A stretch of DNA of 39,885 nt from Halovulum marinum (GTDB taxonomy: Bacteria > Pseudomonadota > Alphaproteobacteria > Rhodobacterales > Rhodobacteraceae), in NCBI RefSeq assembly GCF_009697225.1, contig NZ_WIND01000025.1, positions 1-39,885 on the forward strand, read 5' to 3'. The translations under genes and the position numbers were made by a program. The notes beneath the pieces were generated by a model. It ran no database searches and had not been told where the DNA came from. It worked only from the letters and a program-made list of their open reading frames with translations. Shown here one piece after another: positions 1-11,625 of the stretch (its first letter is position 1; every line of letters begins with the position of its first letter).

Positions 1-169
1 ATTCCCAGACGGAAAATCCTGCTTGAACCTGGCCGCGGCCCGCCTGCGCCACATCGCTGGGACGCAGTGGTCCACCCACAAGTACATGAACATCACCCCG
101 CTATTCGCGGATCATACCCAAGGAGCCGTCGTCGCGTGACTAAAAGTGCGAAAGATCTTTGACAGTACC
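1..169 (+). mobile_element. 3' end of an insertion sequence (copy 1, cut by window start)
   Basis: The first 169 nt read as the end of an insertion sequence: a transposase C-terminus followed by a short non-coding tail (TGACTAAAAGTGCGAAAGAT then CTTTGACAGTACC). Positions 59-169 recur at 32643-32753 in the same orientation with 3 mismatches in 111 nt. Similarity stops after the shared GACAGTACC, which therefore marks the IS terminus to within a few bases. The remainder of the element lies upstream of the window. The family was not established; the transposase tail resembles mutator/IS256-type proteins from memory only. Confidence 0.75.
2..139 (+). CDS. Transposase, C-terminal 45 residues (partial)
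   Basis: An open frame enters from the left edge and ends at TGA 137-139. It contains LAAARLRHIAGTQWST followed by a short variable tail ending GAVVA. This looks like the C-terminus of a DDE-type transposase, perhaps of the mutator/IS256 group, which is a tentative family call. Its last 26 residues are repeated, with three changes, at the end of the truncated hydrogenase gene near 32646-32723. That second occurrence shows it is mobile-element sequence and not part of a host gene. Confidence 0.6.
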   Translation, partial: FPDGKSCLNLAAARLRHIAGTQWSTHKYMNITPLFADHTQGAVVA

Positions 170-290
170 GAACCGCAACGCCCTTGGCGTTCGACTGTAC
201 AGAGCACGCGCTGCCCTGCGCGACGCGATCCAACACCATTGCGGAGCCTGCTGCCTGGACGATCCCGATGATTGCCACTGCCCTGTCTAG
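170..290 (+). pseudogene. C-terminal fragment of an ECF sigma factor gene
   Basis: Directly after the IS end, a frame from 171 encodes about 39 residues beginning NRNALGVRLYRARAAL and ending HCPV before TAG 288-290. This matches the sigma region 4.2 end and Cys-rich tail of the intact ECF sigma factor at 37660-38286 (SRNALGVRLHRARTGL). It carries the same C-x2-C-x7-C-x-C motif. There is no start codon or region 2, so the 5' part was removed by the IS insertion or an associated deletion. The DNA differs at many positions from the intact copy, so this is a diverged paralogue remnant and not a recent duplicate. Confidence 0.8.
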
Positions 291-347
291 CGACGAAGCG
301 ATCCCGTAAGTCCATCAAACTGCGACACGGAAAGCTATACGACGGGA

Positions 348-1034
348 TCAGGCGAACAGCTCAGGGCATTCGCGGGCGCATTTGTTGGTAAGGATGATGT
401 AAACCAGATGCAGCGTTGCGAGCCCCGCCAGCAGGCAGAAAAATGAGATGTAGGCAAACCGCAGGAAGACGATGTCGACGATGATCACCGCCACCAAAGT
501 CAGGGCGAAATGGCGCACGTGTTTGTAGTGCGACAGCGCCGGCGGCAGGGTGATGAGGGCGACGTAAATCGTGTTGGTCAGCCAGCGCGGCATCATGAAA
601 TCCAGCCACATGGATTTTTCATAAGCCAGCGACTGATTATTGACCTCGACCACGACCATGTCGCTGTTCAGCCCGTGCGGGATGTAAAGCAACAGTCCGA
701 AAGCCAGCCCGATCAACGCCATGAGCCGGAACAACCGCTTGCGCGGACTGGTGTCCGGTTCAAGCACGTAGACCGAGAAGGGGACCCAGATCGGCCACAT
801 GAACCAGGTGAAAAAGATGAACCCCATGGCCCCCCATAAGACCGTCAGGGGATCGTTTCCGTTCATGCCGACCCAGACAAAACCCTCGGTAAACTGCTGA
901 AGGCCGGCGAAAAGCGGCATTAGGGCAAGCGGCAGGTAGCGTTTGTTGCGCCGCCATGCCTCGATTGAAATGGCAGTGCCTCCGCCGACAAGGAATACGC
1001 TGGCGGCAAAGCTGACCTGGGCCGATAAGCACAT
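348..1034 (-). CDS. DUF6629-family integral membrane protein
   Basis: A 228-residue protein starting MCLSAQVSFAASVF. This N-terminus is typical of DUF6629 proteins, whose function is unknown. Several hydrophobic segments are visible: around residues 8-20, 35-50, 70-90, 105-125, and the C-terminal third including a stretch rich in V, I, F and L. It would sit in the inner membrane. The start at 1034 was chosen because conservation-like sequence begins there and a purine-rich GAGAGAGAG lies just upstream. A longer in-frame reading to 1208 adds Arg- and Pro-rich sequence with no family resemblance. The gene is convergent with the preceding ECF fragment and divergent from the metal ATPase operon. 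No partner is evident. Confidence 0.75.
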   Translation of the reverse strand: MCLSAQVSFAASVFLVGGGTAISIEAWRRNKRYLPLALMPLFAGLQQFTEGFVWVGMNGNDPLTVLWGAMGFIFFTWFMWPIWVPFSVYVLEPDTSPRKRLFRLMALIGLAFGLLLYIPHGLNSDMVVVEVNNQSLAYEKSMWLDFMMPRWLTNTIYVALITLPPALSHYKHVRHFALTLVAVIIVDIVFLRFAYISFFCLLAGLATLHLVYIILTNKCARECPELFA

Positions 1035-1401
1035 GGAATTCTCTCTCTCATAATTCTTATTGGGAAGGTCCAAGCCCAATTCTAAGGCACGTACCGGGCA
1101 CTGAAAAGCAGCCGTCTGACCACGGGAGCCCTCCCTCCGTCGCTGGTCAACCCATGGTGATGGCGACGGTCGCAGGCGCAGCTCGGTCGCGATGACCTTC
1201 CTGAGCACGCGGCCACTGCGGAAATCTCACACGCCCGGTCGGCAGAGCATACGGATTCTTCAACAGGCCGAGTTGTGGGATCGCAAGTGGCTTTCCTCCA
1301 AATCAAAGCCATGCGGAAGGAACTGTAAGGTTTGAAGACCGGCATCGTCTATCCACCAAACGGTCGTTCGCGTCTGTAAGGTTAATCGACAGGAGCAGAA
1401 A
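1035..1401. other. Intergenic region upstream of the metal ATPase/arc/atp operon
   Basis: This 367-nt region separates the divergent DUF6629 gene and the P1B ATPase and should hold both promoters. I see no FNR box, no MerR-type operator and no convincing hairpin. A minus-strand open frame (1082-1345, 87 codons) has no ribosome-binding site and no recognisable domain. The 3' end has an AGGAGC ribosome-binding site 6 nt before the TTG at 1402. Confidence 0.5.
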
Positions 1402-3768
1402 TTGAGAACACTGACCCTTGAGGTCCGCGGGCTGTTCGAGGAACTCGATCACCTCGCGGTCGAACGCCATTTGTCGGCCCTCGACGGGGTGCACCGCGCC
1501 GAAGCGAACCCGGCCTCGGCCAGCGTGACGGTGCAGTACGACGAGACGGTCGTGGGCGAGGAAACGCTGCGCAAGACGGTGGAGTCCTGTGGCTTCCACT
1601 GCGCGGGCGAGCGGGTTCCGAACCATGTCTGCCGGATGGACCACACGGGCCATGACGGCCATTCGGCGCATGGCGGAAAGGCCCCCGCCGGTCACGACGC
1701 GATGGCGCACGAGATGGGCCATGGCGGCGGCATGGACATGGCCGGGATGGTCCGCGACATGCGCAACCGTTTCTGGGTGGCGCTGCTGTTCACCGTCCCG
1801 ATCTTCATCTATTCGCCGATGGGGGGCATGTTCACGCCGCCCGCGCCGCCTTTCGGTCTGAGGCTGGACCTGTGGCTGTTCTTCCTCGGCAGTGCCGCGA
1901 TCATCTGGCCAAGCTGGCCGTTCTTCGTCGCCGCCTGGCGGGCCTTGCGCAACGGTATCCTGAACATGGCGGTACTGGTCGTGCTGTCGGTCGGCACGGG
2001 CTACGTGTTCAGCGTCGGCTCGACCCTCTTCTTTCCCGGCGTGCAGTTCTACGAGGCCGTGGCGGTGCTGCTGGTCTTCATCCTGCTGGGGCACTGGCTG
2101 GAGATGCGGGCGCGGGCAGGGGCCTCGGCTGCGATCCGGGCGCTGCTCGATCTTGCGCCGCCGATGGCGACCGTCATCCGCGATGGCCGGGAGGTCGAGG
2201 TGCCCACCTCGGACGTGCTGCAAGGCGAGATCGTGCTGATCCGGCCGGGCAACAAGATCCCCGTCGATGGCGAGGTCATCGAAGGCACGTCGCTGGTCGA
2301 CGAGTCGATGCTGACGGGCGAGTCCATGCCGGTGAACAAGGCCGTGGGCGATACCGTGATCGGCGCCACCATCAACAAGAGCGGCAGTTTCCGCTACCGC
2401 GCCACCAAGGTGGGCGCCGATACCGCGCTGGCGCAGATCGTCAAGCTGGTGCAGGAGGCGCAGAACTCCAAGGCGCCGGCGCAGCTTCTGGCCGACCGCG
2501 CGTCGCAATGGCTGGTGCTGATCGCCATCGTGATCGGGCTTGCGACCTTCGCGGTCTGGTTCTGGTGGATCGGCGAGCCGCTTCTGTTCGCGCTGACGCT
2601 GACGATCACCGTTTTCGTGATCGCCTGCCCGGACGCTTTGGGTCTCGCGACCCCGATGGCTGTGATGGTCGGCACCGGGCTGGGGGCGCAGCATGGCATC
2701 CTGTTCAAGAACGCCGGCGCGCTGGAAGACGCGACCAGGCTGGACGTGATCGTCTTCGACAAGACCGGCACCCTGACCATGGGCCAGCCGCGCGTGGTCG
2801 AGGTCGTGGCCGGCGAGGGCGGCAGCGAAGATGACGCGCTGCGGGCCGCCGCTGCCGTAGATCGCGGTTCCGATCACCCGCTGGCGCTGGCCATTGTCGA
2901 ACGCGCCGCGGATCTCGACGTGCCGCAGATGGCCGGGTTTCTCAACCTCGAAGGCCGCGGCGCCCGCGCCGAGATCGCGGGTGAAACCGTGCTGGTCGGC
3001 AACCGGCGGTTGATGGACGAGGAGGGCATCGACATAGGCCCCCTGACCGCCGAGGCCGAGCGCCTGAAGGGCGAGGGCCGCACGGTCGTGCACGTGGCGC
3101 AGGCGGGCCGGATGCTGGGCCTGATCGCCATCGCCGACGCACCGCGCCCGAGCGCCATGGCCGCCGTGGCCAAGCTGCGCGAACGGGGCGTCGAGGTGGC
3201 GATGCTGACCGGCGACAACGAGGGCACGGCGCGGCGCATCGCGGGCGAGTTGGGCATCGACATGGTGCTGGCCGATGTGCTGCCGGGCCAGAAGGCCGAA
3301 AAGGTCAAGGAGTTGCAGGCCCAGGGCAAGAAGGTCGGCATGGTCGGTGACGGAGTCAACGACGCGCCCGCGCTGACCCAGGCCGACGTCGGCTTTGCCA
3401 TCGGCGCGGGCACGGACGTGGCGATGGAAAGCGCCGACGTCGTGCTTATGAAGAGCGATCCCTACGATGTCGTGGGGGCGATCGAGCTGTCGCGCGCCAC
3501 CTTGCGCAAGATGCACCAGAACCTGTTCTGGGCGGTGGCCTATAACGTGATCGCCTTCCCGATGGCGGCGGGCGTGTTCTACCCGCTGATCATCAGCCCC
3601 GCCGTCGCGGCGATTGCGATGTCGGGCAGTTCGGCCCTGGTCGCGGTCAACGCGCTGCTGCTGAAACGGACCCGGCTGGAAGGCATTGGCGCGGGCAAGG
3701 CCGCCGCCAGTGCCGCGCAGACGGGCCAGGACCCGCTGCACGCATCGCATCCGCAGAAATCACATTGA
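1402..3768 (+). CDS. P1B-type heavy-metal-translocating ATPase with CPD motif
   Basis: A 788-residue inner-membrane metal exporter. Residues 1-70 fold like a heavy-metal-associated domain but lack the CxxC metal site (GLFEELDH where GMTCxxC is expected). Residues about 78-116 are rich in His, Met and Gly, as in CopB-type pumps. The actuator motif TGES, phosphorylation site DKTGT (Asp453), HP motif (SDHPLA) and hinge [10 protein letters not shown] are all present. The transmembrane metal motif is Cys409-Pro-Asp in place of the usual CPC, CPH or SPC. The C-terminal membrane helices carry YN and [12 protein letters not shown], which resemble copper pumps. The start is TTG with AGGAGC upstream. 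It is first in a tight operon with the arc genes, 16 nt before the antiporter. The transported metal is uncertain, with copper the first guess. Confidence 0.9.
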   Translation: MRTLTLEVRGLFEELDHLAVERHLSALDGVHRAEANPASASVTVQYDETVVGEETLRKTVESCGFHCAGERVPNHVCRMDHTGHDGHSAHGGKAPAGHDAMAHEMGHGGGMDMAGMVRDMRNRFWVALLFTVPIFIYSPMGGMFTPPAPPFGLRLDLWLFFLGSAAIIWPSWPFFVAAWRALRNGILNMAVLVVLSVGTGYVFSVGSTLFFPGVQFYEAVAVLLVFILLGHWLEMRARAGASAAIRALLDLAPPMATVIRDGREVEVPTSDVLQGEIVLIRPGNKIPVDGEVIEGTSLVDESMLTGESMPVNKAVGDTVIGATINKSGSFRYRATKVGADTALAQIVKLVQEAQNSKAPAQLLADRASQWLVLIAIVIGLATFAVWFWWIGEPLLFALTLTITVFVIACPDALGLATPMAVMVGTGLGAQHGILFKNAGALEDATRLDVIVFDKTGTLTMGQPRVVEVVAGEGGSEDDALRAAAAVDRGSDHPLALAIVERAADLDVPQMAGFLNLEGRGARAEIAGETVLVGNRRLMDEEGIDIGPLTAEAERLKGEGRTVVHVAQAGRMLGLIAIADAPRPSAMAAVAKLRERGVEVAMLTGDNEGTARRIAGELGIDMVLADVLPGQKAEKVKELQAQGKKVGMVGDGVNDAPALTQADVGFAIGAGTDVAMESADVVLMKSDPYDVVGAIELSRATLRKMHQNLFWAVAYNVIAFPMAAGVFYPLIISPAVAAIAMSGSSALVAVNALLLKRTRLEGIGAGKAAASAAQTGQDPLHASHPQKSH

Positions 3769-3784
3769 AAGAGGGGGACTCGAT

Positions 3785-5230
3785 ATGTCTGATACATCGA
3801 CCAAAACACCGGACGGGCAGGGCATGGCGCCGCAGTTTCCGACCGCCTACACGATCCTGTTCGGTCTGATCATCGTCGTCGCGGCGCTGACCTGGATCAT
3901 CCCGGCGGGCCAGTATGACCGCGCCATGAACGAGGAGGTGGGCCGCGAGATCGCCGTGCCCGGCACCTACCAGGAGGTCGATCCCAACCCGCAGGGTTTC
4001 ATCGATGTGATGCTGGCACCGGTCGCCGGGTTCTACGATCCCGACAGCTATGCCGCCAATGCCATCGACGTGGCGCTGTTCGTGCTGCTGCTGGGCGGTT
4101 TTCTGGGCGTGGTGAACGCCACCAAGGCCATCGACACCGGCATCCAGACCGCGATGCTGCGCCTGAAGGGGCACGAGATCTGGATGATCCCGATCCTCAT
4201 GTCGCTCTTTGCGCTCGGCGGCACCACCTATGGCATGGCCGAGGAAACGCTGGCCTTCTACGCGCTTCTGATCCCGGTGGTGATCGCGGCGGGCTACGAT
4301 TCCGTGACCGGCGTGGCGATCATCTTGATCGGCGCCGGGATCGGCACGCTGGGCTCGACCATCAACCCCTTCGCCACGGTGATCGCGTCGGACGCGGCGG
4401 GCATCCCGTTCACCGACGGTATCGCGCTGCGGCTGGTCCTTCTGCTGGGCGGCCTCGCGATCTGTGTGGCCTATGTCATGCGCTATGCCGCGAAGGTCAA
4501 GGCCGACCCGAAACGCTCGGTCGTGGCCGCGCAACGCGACAGCGACCGGCAGTTCTTCCTCAACGAGACGGATGCCGAGCTCACCGAACCCAAACTGACC
4601 GGCACCCAGAAACTGGTCCTGGTCCTGTTCTTCGCCACTTTCGCCGTGATGATCTGGGGCGTGTCGAGCCAGGGATGGTGGATGGCTCGGATGGGCGCGC
4701 TGTTCTTCGGCATGGCCATCGTGGTCGGGCTGGTCGCGCGAATGGGGGAAAAGACGCTGACCGCGTCCTTCGTGGACGGGGCGAAGGATCTGCTGGGGGT
4801 GGCCCTGGTGATCGGGCTGGCGCGCGGCATCGTCGTGATCATGGAGCAGGGCCTGATTGCCGACACGATCCTGAACAGTGCCGCCGACACGCTTGGCGGC
4901 CTGCCCCAGATCGCCTTCATCAACCTGATGCTCTGGATCGAGATCGGGATGAGCTTTCTGGTGCCGTCGTCGTCCGGCCTTGCCGTCCTGTCGATGCCGA
5001 TCCTCGCGCCATTGGGGGATTTCGCGGGGGTCGGGCGTGATCTGGTCGTCACGGCCTATCAATCGGCCAGCGGGCTGGTGAACCTGATCACGCCGACATC
5101 GGCGGTGGTGATCGGCGGTCTGGCCATCGGCCGCGTGTCGTTCGACCGCTGGATCGTCTTCATCTGGCCCCTGCTGCTGATCCTCGTCGTCTTCATCTCG
5201 GCCGGGATCAGCCTGGCCGCCATTCTCTGA
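3785..5230 (+). CDS. YfcC/ArcD-like basic amino acid antiporter
   Basis: A 481-residue polytopic membrane protein of the YfcC (C4-dicarboxylate/arginine carrier) family. Recognisable segments include LLLGGFLGVVNATKAIDTGI near residues 100-120, GGTTYGMAEETLAFY and LGSTINPFATVIASDAAGIP in the first half, and FLVPSSSGLAVLSMPI in the second half, all typical of the family. A hydrophilic loop at about residues 235-280 separates the two halves. Because it lies 21 nt before arcA, it most likely exchanges external arginine for internal ornithine, the job of ArcD. It belongs to a different family from classical APC-type ArcD. The start at 3785 has the strong ribosome-binding site GAGGGGGA. An upstream in-frame extension lies inside the ATPase gene and is unlikely. 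Substrate assignment rests on context. Confidence 0.85.
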   Translation: MSDTSTKTPDGQGMAPQFPTAYTILFGLIIVVAALTWIIPAGQYDRAMNEEVGREIAVPGTYQEVDPNPQGFIDVMLAPVAGFYDPDSYAANAIDVALFVLLLGGFLGVVNATKAIDTGIQTAMLRLKGHEIWMIPILMSLFALGGTTYGMAEETLAFYALLIPVVIAAGYDSVTGVAIILIGAGIGTLGSTINPFATVIASDAAGIPFTDGIALRLVLLLGGLAICVAYVMRYAAKVKADPKRSVVAAQRDSDRQFFLNETDAELTEPKLTGTQKLVLVLFFATFAVMIWGVSSQGWWMARMGALFFGMAIVVGLVARMGEKTLTASFVDGAKDLLGVALVIGLARGIVVIMEQGLIADTILNSAADTLGGLPQIAFINLMLWIEIGMSFLVPSSSGLAVLSMPILAPLGDFAGVGRDLVVTAYQSASGLVNLITPTSAVVIGGLAIGRVSFDRWIVFIWPLLLILVVFISAGISLAAIL

Positions 5231-5251
5231 TTAGCAAAGGAGGCATCCGAG

Positions 5252-6481
5252 ATGTCTGAACCGAAACTGGGCGTTCATTCGGAAGTGGGCCGATTGCGGC
5301 AGGTGATCGTATCGCCCCCGGGCCTGGCGCATCGCCGCCTGACGCCGGACAACCGCGAGGATCTGCTGTTCGACGATGTGTTCTGGGTCAAGCAGGCGAT
5401 CAAGGATCATGCCGTCTTTGCCGACATCATGCGCGGCGAGGGGATCGAGGTGCTGGACGCGATGGCGCTGCTGGGGGACGTGCTGGAGATGCCCGAGGCG
5501 CGCAACTGGGTTCTCGACCACCGCATCACCCGCAATGATGTGGGCGTCGGAATGCGGGACGATCTGCGGGCCTGGATGGAATCCCTGCCCGGAGCCGAGC
5601 TTGCGCGGTTTCTGGTCGGCGGGATCACGGTGGACGATCTGCCCTTCACGCCCTCGGGCATGTTCGGCAGCTACCTCGGCCCCAACGGCTTCGTGCTGCC
5701 GCCGCTGCCGAATTTCATCTTTACCCGCGACAATTCGGCCTGGGTCTATGGCGGCGTCAGCCTGAACCCGATGCATTTCGCGGCGCGGCGGCCCGAAACC
5801 CTGCTGATGGCCGCCGTCTACCGGTTCCACCCGACATTCGCGGGGCAGGCGCGGGTCTGGTTCGGCGATCCGACGCGCGAGTTCGGGACGGCCACGCTGG
5901 AAGGCGGCGACATCATGCCCATCGGCCACGGTGTCGTCATGGTCGGTATGGGCGAACGATCGACCCCGCAGGCGGTGGGCCAACTGGCCGAGGCGCTGTT
6001 CGAGGGTGGCGATGTGCACCGTCTGATCGCCTGCCAGATGCCCGCCTCGCGCGCGGCGATGCACCTGGATACCGTCTTTACCCATTGCGGCGGCGATGTC
6101 GTGACCACCTTCAAGGAGGTGGCGGATGCCATCACCTGCTACGACCTGCGCCCCGGCGCGGGCAAGGCGCCGCTCGATATCCGCCGCGATGCCCGCCACC
6201 TGTTCGAGATCACCGCCGAGATTCTGGGCCACAAGACGCTGCATCTGGTCCCCACGGGCGGGTCCGATGCCGCCGAGCAATCGCGCGAGCAGTGGAATGA
6301 CGGCAACAACGTGCTGGCGCTGCGCCCCGGCGTCGTCATCGGCTACGACCGCAACGACGACACGAACGCCGCCCTCAAGGAAGCCGGGATCGAGGTGCTG
6401 GCCATCCCCGGCGCCGAACTGGGCCGGGGCAGGGGCGGCAGCCATTGCATGAGCTGCCCGACGATCCGCGACGCAATCTGA
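5252..6481 (+). CDS. arcA: Arginine deiminase
   Basis: A 409-residue cytoplasmic enzyme converting arginine to citrulline and ammonia, the first step of the arginine deiminase pathway. The guanidino-modifying enzyme active site is complete: Asp160 in FTRDNSAW, Glu in LEGGDIMP, His and Asp in MHLDTVFTH, and the nucleophile Cys399 in GGSHCMSCP near the C-terminus. Length is close to the usual 405-418. A perfect AAAGGAGG precedes the ATG. It sits between the antiporter and arcB (24 nt gap), giving the order arcD-like/A/B/C. No ArgR or FNR site is visible directly upstream, so control probably comes from the operon promoter before 1402. Confidence 0.97.
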   Translation: MSEPKLGVHSEVGRLRQVIVSPPGLAHRRLTPDNREDLLFDDVFWVKQAIKDHAVFADIMRGEGIEVLDAMALLGDVLEMPEARNWVLDHRITRNDVGVGMRDDLRAWMESLPGAELARFLVGGITVDDLPFTPSGMFGSYLGPNGFVLPPLPNFIFTRDNSAWVYGGVSLNPMHFAARRPETLLMAAVYRFHPTFAGQARVWFGDPTREFGTATLEGGDIMPIGHGVVMVGMGERSTPQAVGQLAEALFEGGDVHRLIACQMPASRAAMHLDTVFTHCGGDVVTTFKEVADAITCYDLRPGAGKAPLDIRRDARHLFEITAEILGHKTLHLVPTGGSDAAEQSREQWNDGNNVLALRPGVVIGYDRNDDTNAALKEAGIEVLAIPGAELGRGRGGSHCMSCPTIRDAI

Positions 6482-6505
6482 ACACCCCGACGACAAGGAA
6501 ATCCC

Positions 6506-7507
6506 ATGTCCTACAACCTGCGAAACCGCCATTTTCTGACCTTGCGCGACTTCACGCCACAGGAAATCGGCTTTCTGCTGAAGCTTTCCGCCGACCTGAA
6601 GGCGGCGAAATACGCGGGCACCGAGGTGCCGCGCCTGACCGGCAAGGAAATCGCGCTGATCTTCGAGAAGGACAGCACCCGCACCCGTGTCGGGTTCGAG
6701 GTGGCGGCCCATGATCAGGGCGCGCATGTCACCTATCTTGGCCCCTCCGGGTCGCATCTGGGCAAGAAGGAGACCGTCAAGGACACTGCCCGTGTCCTGG
6801 GCCGGGTCTATGACGCCATCGAATATCGCGGTTTCGGCCAGCCCATTGTCGAGACATTGGCGAAATACGCGGGCGTGCCGGTCTATAACGGGCTGACGGA
6901 CGAGTTTCACCCGACGCAGATCCTCGCCGATTTCCTGACCATGCAGGAACATTCCGACAAGCCGCTGCGCGAGATCGGCTATTGCTTCCTGGGCGACGCG
7001 GGCAACAACATGGGCGACAGCCTGCTGATCGGCGGCGCGAAGATGGGCATGGATGTGCGGCTCTGCGCGCCCGAGAGCCTCTGGCCCGATCCCGCGATCC
7101 GTGACGAGGCCGATGCCATTGCCGCGGAAACCGGGGCGCGGATCATGCTGACCGGGGATGTTGATGCCGCCGTGGCAGGCGCCGATTTCATCTACACCGA
7201 TGTCTGGGTTTCGATGGGCGAGCCGAAGGAAAAATGGGCGGAGCGGATCGAGCTGCTGAAGCCCTATCAGGTGAATGCCGACGCGATGGCGAAGACCGGC
7301 AATCCGCGGACGAAGTTCATGCACTGCCTGCCCGCCTTCCACAATGCCGAGACAGAGGTCGGCGCCGAGATCGAAGAGACATTCGGCATCACGGCGATGG
7401 AAGTCACCGAAGAGGTGTTCGAAAGCCCGGCCTCCATCGTCTTCGACCAAGCCGAGAACCGGCTGCACACCATCAAGGCGGTCCTTGTCGCCACGCTGGG
7501 AAACTAG
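6506..7507 (+). CDS. arcB: Ornithine carbamoyltransferase, catabolic
   Basis: A 333-residue cytoplasmic enzyme that phosphorolyses citrulline to ornithine and carbamoyl phosphate in this pathway. The carbamoyl-phosphate loop STRTR (residues 57-61), FHPTQ (His135) and the ornithine-binding HCLP (residues 273-276) are present. Length fits the ArcB/ArgF family (about 330-336). The family alone cannot separate the catabolic from the biosynthetic enzyme. The catabolic role is inferred from its position between arcA and arcC, with 3 nt to arcC. The ribosome-binding site is AAGGAA, 8 nt before the ATG. Confidence 0.95.
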   Translation: MSYNLRNRHFLTLRDFTPQEIGFLLKLSADLKAAKYAGTEVPRLTGKEIALIFEKDSTRTRVGFEVAAHDQGAHVTYLGPSGSHLGKKETVKDTARVLGRVYDAIEYRGFGQPIVETLAKYAGVPVYNGLTDEFHPTQILADFLTMQEHSDKPLREIGYCFLGDAGNNMGDSLLIGGAKMGMDVRLCAPESLWPDPAIRDEADAIAAETGARIMLTGDVDAAVAGADFIYTDVWVSMGEPKEKWAERIELLKPYQVNADAMAKTGNPRTKFMHCLPAFHNAETEVGAEIEETFGITAMEVTEEVFESPASIVFDQAENRLHTIKAVLVATLGN

Positions 7508-7510
7508 CCC

Positions 7511-8422
7511 ATGCTTGTCGTTGCAGCCCTCGGGGGAAATGCGCTTCTGCGCCGTGGCGAACCTCTGACTGCCAAGGCCCACAGCGCGAACGTCGCCACC
7601 GCGGCCGCCGCGCTGGCGCAGATCATCGAGGCCGGCCACCAACTGGTCGTCACTCACGGCAACGGGCCGCAAATCGGCCTCCTCGCGTTGCAGGGCGCCG
7701 CCTACAAACCCGATGAGGTGTTCCCGCTGGATGTGCTGGGGGCGGAAACCGACGGCATGATCGGCTACATGATCGAACAGGCGCTTGAAAACGCCCTGGG
7801 CCATGACCGACCGGTCGCAACCCTGCTGACCCAGATCGAGGTCAATCCCAAGGACCCGGCCTTCGCCAGACCGACCAAGTTCATCGGCCCGGTCTATGAC
7901 AAGGCGGAAGCCGAACGGCTGGCCCAGGCGCGGGGGTGGAGCATCGCCGCGGATGGTGCGCGTTGGCGGCGGGTGGTGCCGTCGCCGATGCCGATGGACA
8001 TCCCGGATTTGCGGGTGCTGGAGCTGCTGCTCGAACGGGACGTCACGCTGATCTGTGCGGGCGGTGGCGGCATTCCGGTTGTCCGGCGGCCGGACGGATC
8101 GCTGATCGGGATCGAGGCGGTGATCGACAAGGATCATGCGACGGCGCTTCTGGCCCACAAGTTGAAGGCCGATGCCCTGCTGTTGCTGACGGATGTCGAG
8201 GCCGTGTTCCGCGATTTCGGCACCGACGCGCAATCGGCTATTAGGCGATTGTCACCGGAGGACGCAGTGCGCCTAGACCTGCCGGACGGTTCGATGGCAC
8301 CTAAGGTGGCAGCCGCCGCGACCTTCGTCTCGGGGCGCGACCGTTTCGCCTGCGTGGGCCGGCTGGAGGATGCGCTTGCCATGCTGGAGGGCCGCGCAGG
8401 GACGATGGTCGCAAACACCTGA
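7511..8422 (+). CDS. arcC: Carbamate kinase
   Basis: A 303-residue cytoplasmic enzyme that transfers phosphate from carbamoyl phosphate to ADP, giving ATP, ammonia and CO2. This is the energy-yielding step of the pathway. The amino-acid-kinase fold is evident from ALGGNALLRRG at the N-terminus, VVTHGNGPQIG near residue 55, ICAGGGGIPVV near residue 180 and DKDHATALLAHKL near residue 205. It starts only 3 nt after arcB without a clear ribosome-binding site, which suggests translational coupling. Its ATP could feed the ATPase encoded downstream. Confidence 0.96.
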   Translation: MLVVAALGGNALLRRGEPLTAKAHSANVATAAAALAQIIEAGHQLVVTHGNGPQIGLLALQGAAYKPDEVFPLDVLGAETDGMIGYMIEQALENALGHDRPVATLLTQIEVNPKDPAFARPTKFIGPVYDKAEAERLAQARGWSIAADGARWRRVVPSPMPMDIPDLRVLELLLERDVTLICAGGGGIPVVRRPDGSLIGIEAVIDKDHATALLAHKLKADALLLLTDVEAVFRDFGTDAQSAIRRLSPEDAVRLDLPDGSMAPKVAAAATFVSGRDRFACVGRLEDALAMLEGRAGTMVANT

Positions 8423-8440
8423 AACAAAGGAGGACAATCC

Positions 8441-11038
<2,598 letters not shown>

Positions 11039-11042
<4 letters not shown>

Positions 11043-11326
11043 CCGAAGAACCGGATAAACCGGCCCGTGAGATCGGCGAGCGGGCACGCCGGCTGAAGGC
11101 GGCGCGGGACGATCCGGGGCCCAGCCCGTTGCGCGGTGTCGGCACCTTCGGCATGATCGGCTGGTCGATCGCCGTGCCGACGGTCGGCGGCGCCTTTCTG
11201 GGGCTGTGGCTGGACCGGGTCGTGCCGCAAGGGTTTTCATGGACGATCGCGCTGATCCTGGGCGGTGTCGTTCTGGGGGCGCTGATCTCGTGGATCTGGA
11301 TGCGCAAGGAAGGAGGCGGAGAATGA
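11039..11326 (+). CDS. atpQ: N-ATPase accessory protein AtpQ (AtpI/AtpZ-like)
   Basis: A 95-residue protein with a charged N-terminal 35 residues and two membrane helices (about residues 38-60 and 66-88), ending in the basic cap WMRKEGGGE. This matches AtpI/AtpZ-like proteins, called AtpQ in N-ATPase operons. These are thought to help assemble the membrane ring or bind Mg2+. Overlaps of 4 nt at both ends point to coupled translation with atpC and atpR. The call rests on topology and position. Confidence 0.8.
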
Positions 11327-11625
11327 GCGGTTTCGACTGGGGCGGACTTGGCGTCGGGGCGGCAGCCGGCCTGCTGGCGGGTGTGCTGTTCCTTGGCGGT
11401 CTGGCGCTGGGCATGCGCCTGGCCCTGCGGTCGGGCCGCCCGATGCCGGTGCTTGTGCTCAGCAGCGCGCTGCGCATCGCGGCACTGCTTGGCGCGGTCT
11501 GGCTGATCGCGCAGAACGGCCTTGCGATGCTGGCCGGTTTCGCACTGGTCTTGGTTGCGGTGCGCATCGCGGCGGTGTCGCTTGTCCGCCCGGCGGCGGG
11601 ATCGGAGCCGCGCGGATGGAACTGA
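11323..11625 (+). CDS. atpR: N-ATPase accessory membrane protein AtpR
   Basis: A 100-residue, very hydrophobic protein with three predicted membrane helices: about residues 8-30, 42-62 and 66-88. Conserved-looking arginines lie in or near the membrane (MRLALRSGRP, ALRIAALL). AtpR proteins occur only in N-ATPase operons, and their arginines have been proposed to interact with c-ring carboxylates during assembly. The strong AAGGAGGCGG ribosome-binding site lies inside the end of atpQ. The last 10 nt overlap atpB. Confidence 0.8.
   Translation: MSGFDWGGLGVGAAAGLLAGVLFLGGLALGMRLALRSGRPMPVLVLSSALRIAALLGAVWLIAQNGLAMLAGFALVLVAVRIAAVSLVRPAAGSEPRGWN

Noticed and set aside
301-348. Inverted repeat GATCCCGT / ACGGGATC as a terminator for the DUF6629 gene
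   Set aside because: The loop is about 30 nt and no T-run follows, so a Rho-independent terminator is not supported.
1082-1345. 87-codon minus-strand frame between DUF6629 and the metal ATPase genes
   Set aside because: No ribosome-binding site, no domain and an atypical composition; treated as non-coding.
1303-3750. 815-codon open frame on the minus strand
   Set aside because: It lies fully antisense to the P1B ATPase, is rich in His, Arg, Asp and Gln as high-GC antisense frames are, and has no domain.
5231-8233. 1000-codon open frame on the minus strand
   Set aside because: Antisense to arcA, arcB and arcC, all of which have complete active sites. Composition is that of a high-GC shadow frame.
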